From contig CALEPR010000107.1 in NCBI GenBank assembly GCA_937910665.1, positions 1-6,924 of the forward strand: 6,924 nucleotides of DNA, written 5' to 3'. The first letter of the stretch is position 1. Every line of letters begins with the position of its first letter. The DNA comes from an uncultured Selenomonadales bacterium. GTDB lineage: Bacteria; Bacillota; Negativicutes; Selenomonadales; Selenomonadaceae. The position numbers and the translations under genes were made by a program. The notes beneath the pieces were generated by a model, which ran no database searches, was not told the DNA's origin, and saw only the letters and a program-made list of their open reading frames with translations. This document shows, in pieces, positions 1 through 5,502 of the stretch.

Positions 1-55
1 TCCGTGAAAGGAAAGAAAAGTTAGCTAGGATTCCTTTTCTTTCACAGATAGAGAA
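1..55. repeat. Terminal direct repeat, left copy (circular junction)
   Basis: These 55 bases are identical to 6870-6924. An exact overlap at both contig ends is what an assembler leaves when it opens a circle, and 55 is a common k-mer size. The non-redundant circle would be about 6,869 bp. A true terminal repeat of a linear element is possible but less likely, because the flanking origin and leader sequences read sensibly across the join. Confidence 0.9.
11..43. repeat. 10-bp hairpin in the leader of the primase-helicase gene
   Basis: GAAAGAAAAG at 11-20 pairs perfectly with CTTTTCTTTC at 34-43 around a 13-nt loop that begins TTAGCTA. The left arm also contains a second GAAAG-type block, and GTGAAAG at 4-10 can pair in an alternative register with CTTTCAC at 39-45. 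No T-run follows on either strand, so it is not an intrinsic terminator. It lies in the 5' leader of the gene starting at 91, or forms part of the origin structure. Confidence 0.6.
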
Positions 56-90
56 AAAGTTTGATTGACTACAAAAAAGGAGAAGAAAAA

Positions 91-2079
91 ATGATGATGA
101 CGATATTTGAAGCGATAAATCAGCTTACGCCGCAGGATTTAGAGAACGCGGGGATGTTGACGCGGGCGCAGAAAAGCGGCTGGGTGTGTCCAAAATGCGG
201 CAACGGCTCAGGAAAAGACGGTGACGGACTAAATCTGATACCGAATACAAACAAGTTAAAATGTCACGTATGTGGCAGTGCGTTTTCTATGTTTGACGCG
301 ATGGCGGCGTATGGAAATTATGACACAGAAACAAAAGCTGGGCGGAGTGCGACAATAGCAATGGCGAAGAAGTATTTTAATCTGCCAACAGATTTTCCTA
401 CTTTCACGGAAAAGAAACAAAACGCCACCGCACAGGACGTGAAAGTTCCACAGGAAAAAGCCACCGACTACAGCGGCAGTTATGAAAAATGGCGGAAAAA
501 TCTTGAAGGCTTTATTGATTCACAAGGCGGCAGTTATCGCGGCTTGCCGTTAGAGTTGTTACAAAAACACGGCGCGGGCTATAATCCTGCGAATGGCGGT
601 TGGTTGATTCTGCCGTATGACGATTTTCATTATTTTCAACGCGCAGTCAATCAGAATATCGAAGAACCAAAACGTCATAGGGGCAGGAAAGGAATTTATA
701 ACGTCGATAAGATTAGGCTTGACACGCCGAACTTCATAGTCGAAGGCGAAATTGACTGCCTGTCGGTGGAATTGGCAGGATTTACGGTGATAGCAACAGG
801 CGGATCGAGTAGCCACAATATACTTATTGCTGAATTGAACAAGATTTACGATTCGGCGACCAGAAAACCGACCTTTATCGTAATGTTCGACAATAACGAT
901 AAAGGCGCGGGACAGACAAACGCGGAACAACTTGTGAAAGAATTGACAGCGGCGGGATATCCTGCTATAAACGCAATTCTTGATGCGGAAAATCAGCGTG
1001 ATTCGAATGAATATCTGCAAACAGATAAAAGAAATTTTGTTGAACGTCTGGACAAAATCTTGAAAGACACAGAATTTGAACTGCAACAGATAGCCGCAAA
1101 ATTTGACACCGAGCAAAAAGGACTGCCGCTTAGGAATTTTTTCAAGTTCTGGTTTATACAAGAATTAGATAAAGCGGCTAAATATTCCGAGCGAAAGACA
1201 GGATTTAAAAATCTTGATTCAGCACAGATGTTTTTGCCGGGATTTTATGTCATAGGCGCACTGTCGGCATTAGGCAAAACAACTTTTGTATGGCAGTTAA
1301 TGTCACAGCTTGCGGCTCGCGGTGAATGTTGCATTTTTTTCAGTTACGAAATGACACAACTTGAAATGTTCGCAAAAAGCCTTTGCAGGGAAGTTTACAA
1401 AAAAGAAAGCCAAAATTACCAAAGGCAAGTCGATAAGCCTTTGACTTCGGCTGATATTCGGCGCGGGAATATCACAGACCACATTATACAAGTTGACAGA
1501 GCGGTTAATGATTTTGAAAATTCGGATGACGAATTACGGCTTATAAATTTTTCAAATGAAACAATCGACGAGCTTTTAGGCAAGTTGAAAACAATCTGCG
1601 CGAGTACAAGCAAGCCTGTAACAGTTGCTATCGATTATTTGCAGATAATTCCGCATAGCAAAGATAACGCAAAAGCGGGGATAGATGATATTGTTCGCAA
1701 GCTGAAAGTTTTTCAACGGGAAAGTGGAATAACGATTTTTGTAATTTCTTCGTTAAACCGTATGAGCTATGAAGAAGAGATAAGTTTTTCTTCCTTCAAA
1801 GAAAGTGGGGGAATAGAATTTTCCGCAGACGTAATTTGGGGCTTGCAGTTGTATTTCGCGGAAAAAGGCGAAAACCGAAAAGATAAGAAATTGACGGAGC
1901 AAAAGAAAAAAGCAATTCCGCGTTTGATTGAATTGAAATGCTTGAAAAATCGCAACGGAGCAAATTATTCTTGTTACTTCAAATACCTTCCAATGGTGGA
2001 CACGTTTATAGCTTGCGAAGAGCCGGAGTTAAATGCTGATAATGATAAGTTTTCAGATGACGAAATTGAAAAAGATTAG
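91..2079 (+). CDS. Bifunctional primase-helicase (T7 gp4/Twinkle-like)
   Basis: A 662-aa protein expected to unwind duplex DNA and lay primers at the replication fork. Seen: an N-terminal zinc ribbon with CX2C-X21-CX2C (Cys 33, 36, 58, 61), and a TOPRIM domain at about 215-310 with VEGEID (Glu218) and an acidic FDNND (267-270). A DnaB/RecA-type ATPase domain spans about 370-640. It has Walker A ALSALGKTT (Lys396), Walker B VAIDYLQII (Asp515), an SSLNR segment and a KNRNG arginine-finger-like motif near 619-623, as in the DnaB family. ATG at 91 is chosen because AAAGGAGA (77-83) sits 7 nt upstream. A TTG at 61 would put that ribosome site inside the gene. ATG 94 and 97 are also possible. The acidic pair is DNND rather than the usual DxD. 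Its leader runs back through the circular junction to the origin, which fits a replication role. Family assignment is strong; primase activity is inferred. Confidence 0.9.
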   Translation: MMMTIFEAINQLTPQDLENAGMLTRAQKSGWVCPKCGNGSGKDGDGLNLIPNTNKLKCHVCGSAFSMFDAMAAYGNYDTETKAGRSATIAMAKKYFNLPTDFPTFTEKKQNATAQDVKVPQEKATDYSGSYEKWRKNLEGFIDSQGGSYRGLPLELLQKHGAGYNPANGGWLILPYDDFHYFQRAVNQNIEEPKRHRGRKGIYNVDKIRLDTPNFIVEGEIDCLSVELAGFTVIATGGSSSHNILIAELNKIYDSATRKPTFIVMFDNNDKGAGQTNAEQLVKELTAAGYPAINAILDAENQRDSNEYLQTDKRNFVERLDKILKDTEFELQQIAAKFDTEQKGLPLRNFFKFWFIQELDKAAKYSERKTGFKNLDSAQMFLPGFYVIGALSALGKTTFVWQLMSQLAARGECCIFFSYEMTQLEMFAKSLCREVYKKESQNYQRQVDKPLTSADIRRGNITDHIIQVDRAVNDFENSDDELRLINFSNETIDELLGKLKTICASTSKPVTVAIDYLQIIPHSKDNAKAGIDDIVRKLKVFQRESGITIFVISSLNRMSYEEEISFSSFKESGGIEFSADVIWGLQLYFAEKGENRKDKKLTEQKKKAIPRLIELKCLKNRNGANYSCYFKYLPMVDTFIACEEPELNADNDKFSDDEIEKD

Positions 2080-2350
2080 AACACAGGAGAACATAGCACT
2101 AGACGCACTACAAGCCGCATACAGCGTTTTGGAAAGTCTATGTGTGCGAAGGCTAAAGCATAACTCAAAACGTCACAGCGGCGCGTCTAGAGTGTTACAA
2201 ACGGCAACAAAGATTTATGAGATGTGCGGAGCGTTTTGGCAAATCCACAACGTTGTGGAATTTGAAATATTCGCAAATGATTCAGCTTTTGTCATTACCG
2301 GCGGAAGAAACAGAAAATCTGAAATGTTTCAGAATTTGAATATTCGGTGA
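2033..2350 (+). CDS. Hypothetical protein, 105 aa, overlapping the primase-helicase
   Basis: I do not recognise this protein. It begins 47 nt inside the end of the primase-helicase gene in another frame. ATG 2033 has GGAG at 2025-2028, a rather short 4-nt spacing. ATG 2042 and ATG 2057 are alternatives with weaker ribosome sites, and an AGGAGA just after the upstream stop (2085-2090) precedes no clear start. The N-terminal half (about 15-50) is Lys/Arg-rich and looks helical. The C-terminal half (about 65-95, containing FWQIHNVVEFEIFANDSAFVI) looks like alternating beta strands. There is no signal peptide and no membrane segment. The overlap suggests translational coupling to the primase-helicase. 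It is probably a real gene because the frame stays open well past the overlap. Confidence 0.55.
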   Translation: MLIMISFQMTKLKKIRTQENIALDALQAAYSVLESLCVRRLKHNSKRHSGASRVLQTATKIYEMCGAFWQIHNVVEFEIFANDSAFVITGGRNRKSEMFQNLNIR

Positions 2351-2413
2351 AAAGAAAGTGGTTGATGGGCGTATAGGCTGATTCGGCAGATGATGCGCGT
2401 TGGTGGGAACGAA

Positions 2414-2545
2414 ATGTTCTATCCTTCTCCTTTCACAGTTTTAACAAGATTTAGAAAACGACAGGTGGTTCGATTTCTTAACAGGAAAAATTGGAAGTTG
2501 AAGAGCCGGAAATTTATGCAGGTAGCTGAAATTTCCGCCGGTTAA
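2414..2545 (+). CDS. Possible small basic protein, 43 aa (doubtful)
   Basis: An open frame from ATG 2414 to TAA 2543-2545. GGTGG at 2402-2406 lies about 7 nt upstream, resembling the AGGTGG ribosome sites used at 2651 and 4613. The frame can be extended to ATG 2390 (51 aa), but that start has no ribosome site. The product is strongly basic in the middle (FRKRQVVRFLNRKNWKLKSR) and has no family I can name. Its end overlaps the 2507-2537 inverted repeat. It could equally be chance open sequence or the remnant of a longer gene. Confidence 0.25.
   Translation: MFYPSPFTVLTRFRKRQVVRFLNRKNWKLKSRKFMQVAEISAG
2507..2537. repeat. 9-bp inverted repeat
   Basis: CGGAAATTT at 2507-2515 pairs exactly with AAATTTCCG at 2529-2537 around a 13-nt loop. 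It is followed by CCGGTTAATTT rather than a clean T-run, so termination would be weak at best. It could be a protein-binding site in the recombinase control region. Confidence 0.45.
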
Positions 2546-2548
2546 TTT

Positions 2549-2578
2549 AAATACCACTAATAGTAATTTGTGGTATTT
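2549..2578. promoter_or_regulatory. Inverted repeat just upstream of the recombinase promoter (operator or recombinase site)
   Basis: AAATACCAC at 2549-2557 and GTGGTATTT at 2570-2578 are perfect 9-bp arms 12 nt apart. The symmetry can be extended imperfectly to 11-bp arms around an 8-nt centre, the geometry of a tyrosine-recombinase core site. It ends 4 nt before the -35 box at 2582, so a repressor such as the RHH or HTH proteins encoded downstream, or the recombinase itself, bound here could control the operon. The site is seen; its role is inferred. Confidence 0.55.
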
Positions 2579-2581
2579 GAC

Positions 2582-2610
2582 TTGACAGGAAATTAAAAAT
2601 AATGTATATT
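2582..2610 (+). promoter_or_regulatory. Promoter of the recombinase operon (sigma-70/SigA type)
   Basis: A perfect -35 box TTGACA at 2582-2587 is followed after 17 nt by TATATT at 2605-2610. Transcription would begin near 2617, giving a leader of about 48 nt before the start at 2665. The -10 box lies inside the dif-like sequence. Confidence 0.75.
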
Positions 2611-2619
2611 ATGTATGAA
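2592..2619. other. dif-like 28-bp sequence (candidate Xer/recombinase site)
   Basis: The sixteen bases ATAATGTATATTATGT (2599-2614) match, from memory, the centre of Escherichia coli dif, including the central TGTATA and the first six bases of the XerD arm. Laid out as 11-6-11, the right arm TTATGTATGAA begins TTATGTA like the Bacillus dif right arm, whereas the left arm ATTAAAAATAA matches only in its inner ATAA. It lies 45 bp upstream of a tyrosine recombinase gene, the expected place for such a site. The sequence is AT-rich and overlaps the -10 box, so chance resemblance remains possible. Confidence 0.45.
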
Positions 2620-2664
2620 AAAAATATTACGAAACTTTATGCGATATCTTAGGTGGTGTGAAAA

Positions 2665-3624
2665 ATGACAATGGCGGTTATGACAGTTGAAAATAATATC
2701 AGTGTTAAAAGTTCCGCTGTATTCGGAGAAAATATTGTTGCACGTTTTGTAAATTTTGCCGGTGTTGCTGACAAAAGCGCGGCAACTTACACTGTGGCAA
2801 TTCGTCAGATGTTCAAATATTTTCACGGCAACAATATCGTAAATCCTGTTCGCGCAGATTTGGAAAATTGGCGTGACAGGTTGATTGAAGGTGGAAGGTC
2901 AGCAAGTACAATCCAACTTTATTTGTGCAGTGCAAAACTTTTCTTTCGTTGGCTTGCACAGGAAGGGCTTTACAAAAACATTGCGGACAATCTCAAAAGC
3001 CGTGTAAAAATTTCTCACGAACACAAAAAAGACGCATTGACTGCGAAACAATCAAAAGAACTTTTGAAGTCGGTGAAAGGCAAAAATTCACTCAAAGACA
3101 AACGCAACGCCGCTGTTGTCGCGCTGATGGTGACTGCCGGACTTCGCACGATTGAAGTTTCACGCGCCAACGTCGGTGATATCCGAGAAATTAACGGAGC
3201 AACTTTTCTGTATGTTCAAGGTAAAGGTCGCAGTGAAAAAGCTGAATCAGTCAGAATTGCACCGCAAGTTGTTTCGTTGATCAAGTCTTATCTCAAAGCA
3301 CGCGGCAACGTGTCCGCTGATTCTCCGCTTTTTGTTTCAACGTCTAACCGTTGCAAAGGTGCAAGGCTTGACACACAATCTATTAGAAAAATGATTAAGG
3401 CGAACCTGCGCGAAATTGGATTGGATAGTTCGAGACTTACTGCACACTCTTTGAGACACACTGCGGCAACCACGATGATTCTTGCAGGTGTTGAATTGCC
3501 GCAAGTGCAAATGGTTTTGAGACACCGCTCAATCAACACCACGATGATTTACAACAACGCTGTTGAGCGTTTGAAGAATACTGCCGAATTGTCGGCGGCT
3601 GATGCAATTTTTGGAGTGGCTTAA
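2665..3624 (+). CDS. Tyrosine recombinase (XerC/XerD-like integrase)
   Basis: A 319-aa site-specific DNA recombinase. Seen: a SAM-like core-binding domain at about 22-115, and a catalytic domain at about 125-310 with the full set of residues. These are Arg161 (AGLRTIEVSR), Lys187 (QGKGRS), His261 and Arg264 (HSLRHTAAT), His287 (LRHRS) and nucleophile Tyr296 (TTMIY). Length is typical for Xer-type enzymes. ATG 2665 follows AGGTGG (2651-2656) by 8 nt. An in-frame ATG six bases on (2671) is less well placed. It is the first gene of an operon with the RHH and HTH proteins, 15 nt before the next start. On a small circle the likely jobs are resolving multimers or integrating and excising at a chromosomal site. 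The dif-like sequence in its promoter favours an Xer-like substrate. No excisionase is recognisable. Confidence 0.93.
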   Translation: MTMAVMTVENNISVKSSAVFGENIVARFVNFAGVADKSAATYTVAIRQMFKYFHGNNIVNPVRADLENWRDRLIEGGRSASTIQLYLCSAKLFFRWLAQEGLYKNIADNLKSRVKISHEHKKDALTAKQSKELLKSVKGKNSLKDKRNAAVVALMVTAGLRTIEVSRANVGDIREINGATFLYVQGKGRSEKAESVRIAPQVVSLIKSYLKARGNVSADSPLFVSTSNRCKGARLDTQSIRKMIKANLREIGLDSSRLTAHSLRHTAATTMILAGVELPQVQMVLRHRSINTTMIYNNAVERLKNTAELSAADAIFGVA

Positions 3625-3639
3625 AAGGAGTGTGTTTTT

Positions 3640-3894
3640 ATGGCGGCAGTGGATAAAATTAACTTTAATGTTCCTGCAGACTTAAAGCAAGATATCGAAC
3701 GCCTTGCAATGACGCACGGCAAAACCTTATCAGCATTTTTGGTTGAAGTGTGCAACGAACTTGTCAAAGCCAACAGAGACAGAATCAAGGAACAGACGGA
3801 GCGTGAAAAACAACCTATAAATTTTGGCGGTAGTGTCGAGATAAAAAAGTCGGCTAATAAAAAGCCTGTCGCGCAGGAGAGCAAAGGTGATTGA
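3640..3894 (+). CDS. Ribbon-helix-helix DNA-binding protein (CopG/Arc-like)
   Basis: An 84-aa protein. Residues about 6-45 have the pattern of a ribbon-helix-helix fold: a short strand (INFNVP), helix A (ADLKQDIERLAMTHG), then TLSAFLVEVCNELV as helix B, with the usual Gly-x-x-Leu-Ser turn. The tail (50-84) is charged and probably disordered. Such proteins bind palindromic operators as dimers and act as plasmid copy or partition regulators, antitoxins, or operon repressors. AAAGGAG at 3624-3630 lies 9 nt before ATG 3640. The next gene starts 8 nt before this one ends, which implies translational coupling. No ParA-type ATPase or recognisable toxin is present, so I favour a regulator of the recombinase operon; the inverted repeat at 2549-2578 is a possible operator. 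Confidence 0.8.
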   Translation: MAAVDKINFNVPADLKQDIERLAMTHGKTLSAFLVEVCNELVKANRDRIKEQTEREKQPINFGGSVEIKKSANKKPVAQESKGD

Positions 3895-4513
3895 ATTGAA
3901 GACTAAAGACGCTTTTGCACTTGCCAACTTCGACAAAGACAGAATTTTAAGCCGGAGTTTTTTCCGCAGTTTAAATCTGCCGTCGGACAAAACCGACAAG
4001 GAAATTCTGCAGTCTTTTAATTGTTCCACAGTCGAAGAAATAGAACAAACTGTTGAAGAACTTTCGGAAATTCTGCAACGCTTAAAAGAATATCACACAC
4101 GCATAAGGAAACATTTTGAAAGGTTAGAAAATCTATCAAAGAAATTTGCTGTTGAATACGCCGATATTGGAGATAAAGATTCAAGGATTCGCTTTCAGCG
4201 AACTAAAAATATGTTGTTGTCTTACAAATTGTTTGTTGACAGTATCGTAGCATTAGGCGGCGTAATTCGCGAAGAAATAGACGGCTCAAAAAACCTATTT
4301 GAAACAACGTGCAGAAGAAATTTTGCTGAGCGATTAAAACAAGTTAGGAAGTCTGCAGGAATGACACAACGCGAATTTGCAAAAGCAACGGAATTTACGC
4401 AAACTGATATTGCAAATTATGAACGTGCTATGAAATTGCCTGGCTTTTTAAGTTTGAGACGCTTAATCAAGTACACAAATAGAGACGCTAATTTTTGGTT
4501 AGGAGTGGATTGA
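3887..4513 (+). CDS. Coiled-coil protein with C-terminal XRE-type helix-turn-helix, 208 aa
   Basis: GTG 3887 is the chosen start: AGGAGA (3875-3880) sits 6 nt upstream and the start overlaps the RHH gene by 8 nt. The first 135 residues form a helical region of no family I recognise, with a heptad-like stretch at about 47-90 (VEEIEQTVEELSEILQRL onward). Residues about 147-206 are an XRE/Cro-type HTH: FAERLKQVRKSAGMTQREFA, then TQTDIANYER as recognition helix, ending in an unusual FWLGVD. The HTH sits at the C-terminus with a long N-terminal helical domain, the reverse of most repressors, so the N-terminal part may oligomerise or bind a partner. As the second gene of an overlapping RHH/HTH pair it could be half of a toxin-antitoxin-like module, but no toxin motif is visible. 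It ends at an intrinsic terminator. Confidence 0.72.
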   Translation: MIELKTKDAFALANFDKDRILSRSFFRSLNLPSDKTDKEILQSFNCSTVEEIEQTVEELSEILQRLKEYHTRIRKHFERLENLSKKFAVEYADIGDKDSRIRFQRTKNMLLSYKLFVDSIVALGGVIREEIDGSKNLFETTCRRNFAERLKQVRKSAGMTQREFAKATEFTQTDIANYERAMKLPGFLSLRRLIKYTNRDANFWLGVD

Positions 4514-4528
4514 CACTCTTTTTTTTTT
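4503..4528 (+). terminator. Intrinsic terminator overlapping the stop codon of the recombinase operon
   Basis: GAGTG (4503-4507) and CACTC (4514-4518) form a 5-bp stem around GATTGA, directly followed by ten Ts (4519-4528). The loop contains the TGA stop codon of the 208-aa gene (4511-4513), so a terminating ribosome would cover the hairpin. The stem is short but the T-run is strong. Confidence 0.7.
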
Positions 4529-4551
4529 GCAAACTTTTTTAAACTATTTTA

Positions 4552-4580
4552 TTGACAATAGAGCTTTGATAGTATAAAAT
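4552..4580 (+). promoter_or_regulatory. Promoter of the XRE operon
   Basis: TTGACA at 4552-4557, a 17-nt spacer and TAAAAT at 4575-4580. An overlapping TATAAA at 4573-4578 has a poorer 15-nt spacing. The start would be near 4587, about 39 nt ahead of the ATG at 4626. It lies 24 nt after the terminator T-run, so this is an independent transcription unit. Confidence 0.72.
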
Positions 4581-4625
4581 ATATCTAGGCAAATTACTAA
4601 TCAGAAACTAAAAGGTGGTGAAAGT

Positions 4626-4832
4626 ATGGAAAGGTTAAGTTCAAAAGCACTGCGCGACGTGATGATTGCAAAATGTTTTGGAGTGACTGACCTTGCAAGC
4701 CGCGCAGGTTTAACACCTGTCATTGTGAGCAAATTGCTGAAAAGCGATTCTACTTGCAGACTGCCGACACTTAGCAAACTTGCAAAAGCGTTGCAGGTTG
4801 ATGCAACCAAATTACTTGTAAACTCAAATTAA
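4626..4832 (+). CDS. Small XRE/Cro-family HTH regulator, 68 aa
   Basis: Nearly the whole protein is one HTH domain: helix 1 (ALRDVMIAKCFG), helices 2-3 (VTDLASRAGLTPVIVSKLLK, recognition helix PVIVSKLLK), then LPTLSKLAKALQVDATKLL, the typical XRE ending. This is the size of Cro-like repressors and of HTH antitoxins. AGGTGG at 4613-4618 lies 7 nt before ATG 4626. It is first in its operon, directly after its promoter, the usual place of an autoregulator. It shares its transcript with two small unknowns (129 and 54 aa). I infer control of its own promoter and perhaps of rep or the recombinase; no operator could be assigned to it. Confidence 0.82.
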   Translation: MERLSSKALRDVMIAKCFGVTDLASRAGLTPVIVSKLLKSDSTCRLPTLSKLAKALQVDATKLLVNSN

Positions 4833-4845
4833 GGAGAGATTAGAA

Positions 4846-5235
4846 ATGAGAGATTTTTTAATTTTGTCGCAAGACGATGACGCGATGATTGACGCGGAAA
4901 GAACAAAATTCACAGCAAAAGTAGAGCCGCTGTGTGGCGGTAATTATTGGAAAGTTGAGTTGTTGACCGACTGCGACACTTTTAACGCAGGAATTTATCA
5001 CGAAAAAGCAGACGCACAGCGCGAAGTAAAACGCCTGTTTCGTACTCTCAAACAGTTCAAGGAAGGAAAGACGCAAGATACAGCTTTTGCATTTTCAGAC
5101 GGCGAAGTTTCGGCACTTGAACTGCTGAATTTGTTTGAGATTTACCAAGAACGTGACTTGATTAAGTACAAGGAAGTTACCAATTCGGTAAAATCTTGTC
5201 TCGAAGTTTGCTTGAAAAAACTTCACGAAGTTTAG
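4846..5235 (+). CDS. Hypothetical protein, 129 aa
   Basis: I do not recognise this protein. AAGGAG (4831-4836) overlaps the stop codon of the XRE gene and lies 9 nt before ATG 4846, so the two genes are tightly linked. The first 60 residues look like a small alpha/beta unit: an acidic start (SQDDDAMIDAE), then strands around KFTAKVEPL, NYWKVELLTD and TFNAGIYH, followed by a helix (KADAQREVKRLFRTLKQF). The rest is helical and charged. Four cysteines are scattered (CGG, TDC, SC, VC) without a zinc motif. There is no signal peptide or membrane segment, so it is probably cytosolic. As the partner of an HTH regulator in a plasmid operon it could be an accessory maintenance or defence factor, but nothing in the sequence decides this. 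Confidence 0.75.
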   Translation: MRDFLILSQDDDAMIDAERTKFTAKVEPLCGGNYWKVELLTDCDTFNAGIYHEKADAQREVKRLFRTLKQFKEGKTQDTAFAFSDGEVSALELLNLFEIYQERDLIKYKEVTNSVKSCLEVCLKKLHEV

Positions 5236-5249
5236 GCAGGTGATAGTCA

Positions 5250-5414
5250 ATGCTAATTGATGATCTTGCTACATATTTGTTTCAGAATCACGGTTATGAA
5301 GGCGACAAATTTAATTTAATGTGGACTGCCGCCGAATATTCCGCGAAACTTCAGACACAGCAAGCTGAAAAAGTTATGTACTCAGAAATTAAAAAATCCG
5401 CCGAAGCGGAGTAA
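5250..5414 (+). CDS. Hypothetical small protein, 54 aa
   Basis: An open frame from ATG 5250 to TAA 5412-5414. AGGTGA (5238-5243) lies 6 nt upstream, and the start is 14 nt after the 129-aa gene ends, the normal spacing of this operon. The product begins MLIDDLATYLFQNHGYEG, continues with an aromatic stretch (FNLMWTAAEYSAKL) and ends in a charged helix. No family is recognisable. Good ribosome site, spacing and amino-acid balance make it likely to be real. Its last codons coincide with the UUCG hairpin at 5391-5410, which acts as a terminator only on the opposite strand. Confidence 0.6.
   Translation: MLIDDLATYLFQNHGYEGDKFNLMWTAAEYSAKLQTQQAEKVMYSEIKKSAEAE
5391..5410 (-). terminator. Intrinsic terminator on the - strand (UUCG hairpin)
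   Basis: On the minus strand TCCGC-TTCG-GCGGA forms a 5-bp stem with a UUCG tetraloop, immediately followed by six Ts (plus positions 5396 down to 5391). On the plus strand the hairpin is followed by GTAAAAAA and cannot terminate. There is no minus-strand gene nearby, so it most simply serves the antisense RNA that starts near 5590. Confidence 0.65.
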
Positions 5415-5430
5415 AAAATTATTCCATAAA

Positions 5431-5459
5431 TTGAAAAAAGTCGTTGTTCGTTGTAAAAT
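5431..5459 (+). promoter_or_regulatory. Promoter for rep
   Basis: TTGAAA at 5431-5436, a 17-nt spacer and TAAAAT at 5454-5459. Initiation near 5466 gives a rep leader of about 173 nt, long for a single gene and typical of leaders regulated by antisense RNA. The promoter overlaps the sequence encoding the 3' hairpin of the opposing RNA. Confidence 0.55.
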
Positions 5460-5502
5460 GTTAATAACCACAAAGACAAATACACGAGCGACGGCTTTTC
5501 AA
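5431..5502 (-). terminator. Large stem-loop with U-run: candidate 3' end of the antisense RNA
   Basis: Plus positions 5431-5450 and 5485-5502 are imperfect inverted repeats: seven outer pairs (TTGAAAA/TTTTCAA), then GTCG/CGAC, then TTCG/CGAG with small bulges, around a loop of about 34 nt. Read on the minus strand the inner stem is followed by six Ts (plus 5439 down to 5434), so this hairpin could be both the antisense RNA's recognition loop and its first terminator. Read-through would stop at 5391. Confidence 0.5.

Larger units (their letters stand above)
2351..2664. other. 314-bp stretch with little coding: regulatory region of the recombinase operon
   Basis: This stretch separates the primase-helicase block from the recombinase operon. 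It holds one low-confidence small ORF (2414-2545), a 9-bp inverted repeat at 2507-2537, another at 2549-2578, a near-consensus promoter at 2582-2610 and a dif-like sequence at 2592-2619. I see no clear intrinsic terminator for the upstream genes on the + strand, since neither hairpin is followed by a T-run. The small palindrome GAAC/GTTC at about 2408-2418 is too short to call. Confidence 0.6.

Noticed and set aside
61..90. TTG start of the primase-helicase at 61
   Set aside because: The strong AAAGGAGA ribosome site at 77-83 would lie inside the gene; ATG 91 has ideal spacing.
559..1161. 200-aa minus-strand frame opposite the primase-helicase
   Set aside because: It lies antisense to conserved TOPRIM coding sequence, with odd composition (rich in Phe, Ile, Arg, Cys) and no recognisable motif.
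2347..2437. Similarity of GTGAAAAGAAAG and CCTTTCACAG here to the hairpin at 4-47
   Set aside because: Only short purine/pyrimidine-rich blocks match and the interior differs; likely coincidence.
2593..2826. 77-aa minus-strand frame across the recombinase start
   Set aside because: It covers the recombinase promoter and ribosome site and has a Cys/His/Asn-rich composition typical of a shadow frame.
3288..3542. Two minus-strand frames opposite the recombinase catalytic domain
   Set aside because: Both overlap each other and the conserved HxxR/Tyr region; no ribosome site or family signal.
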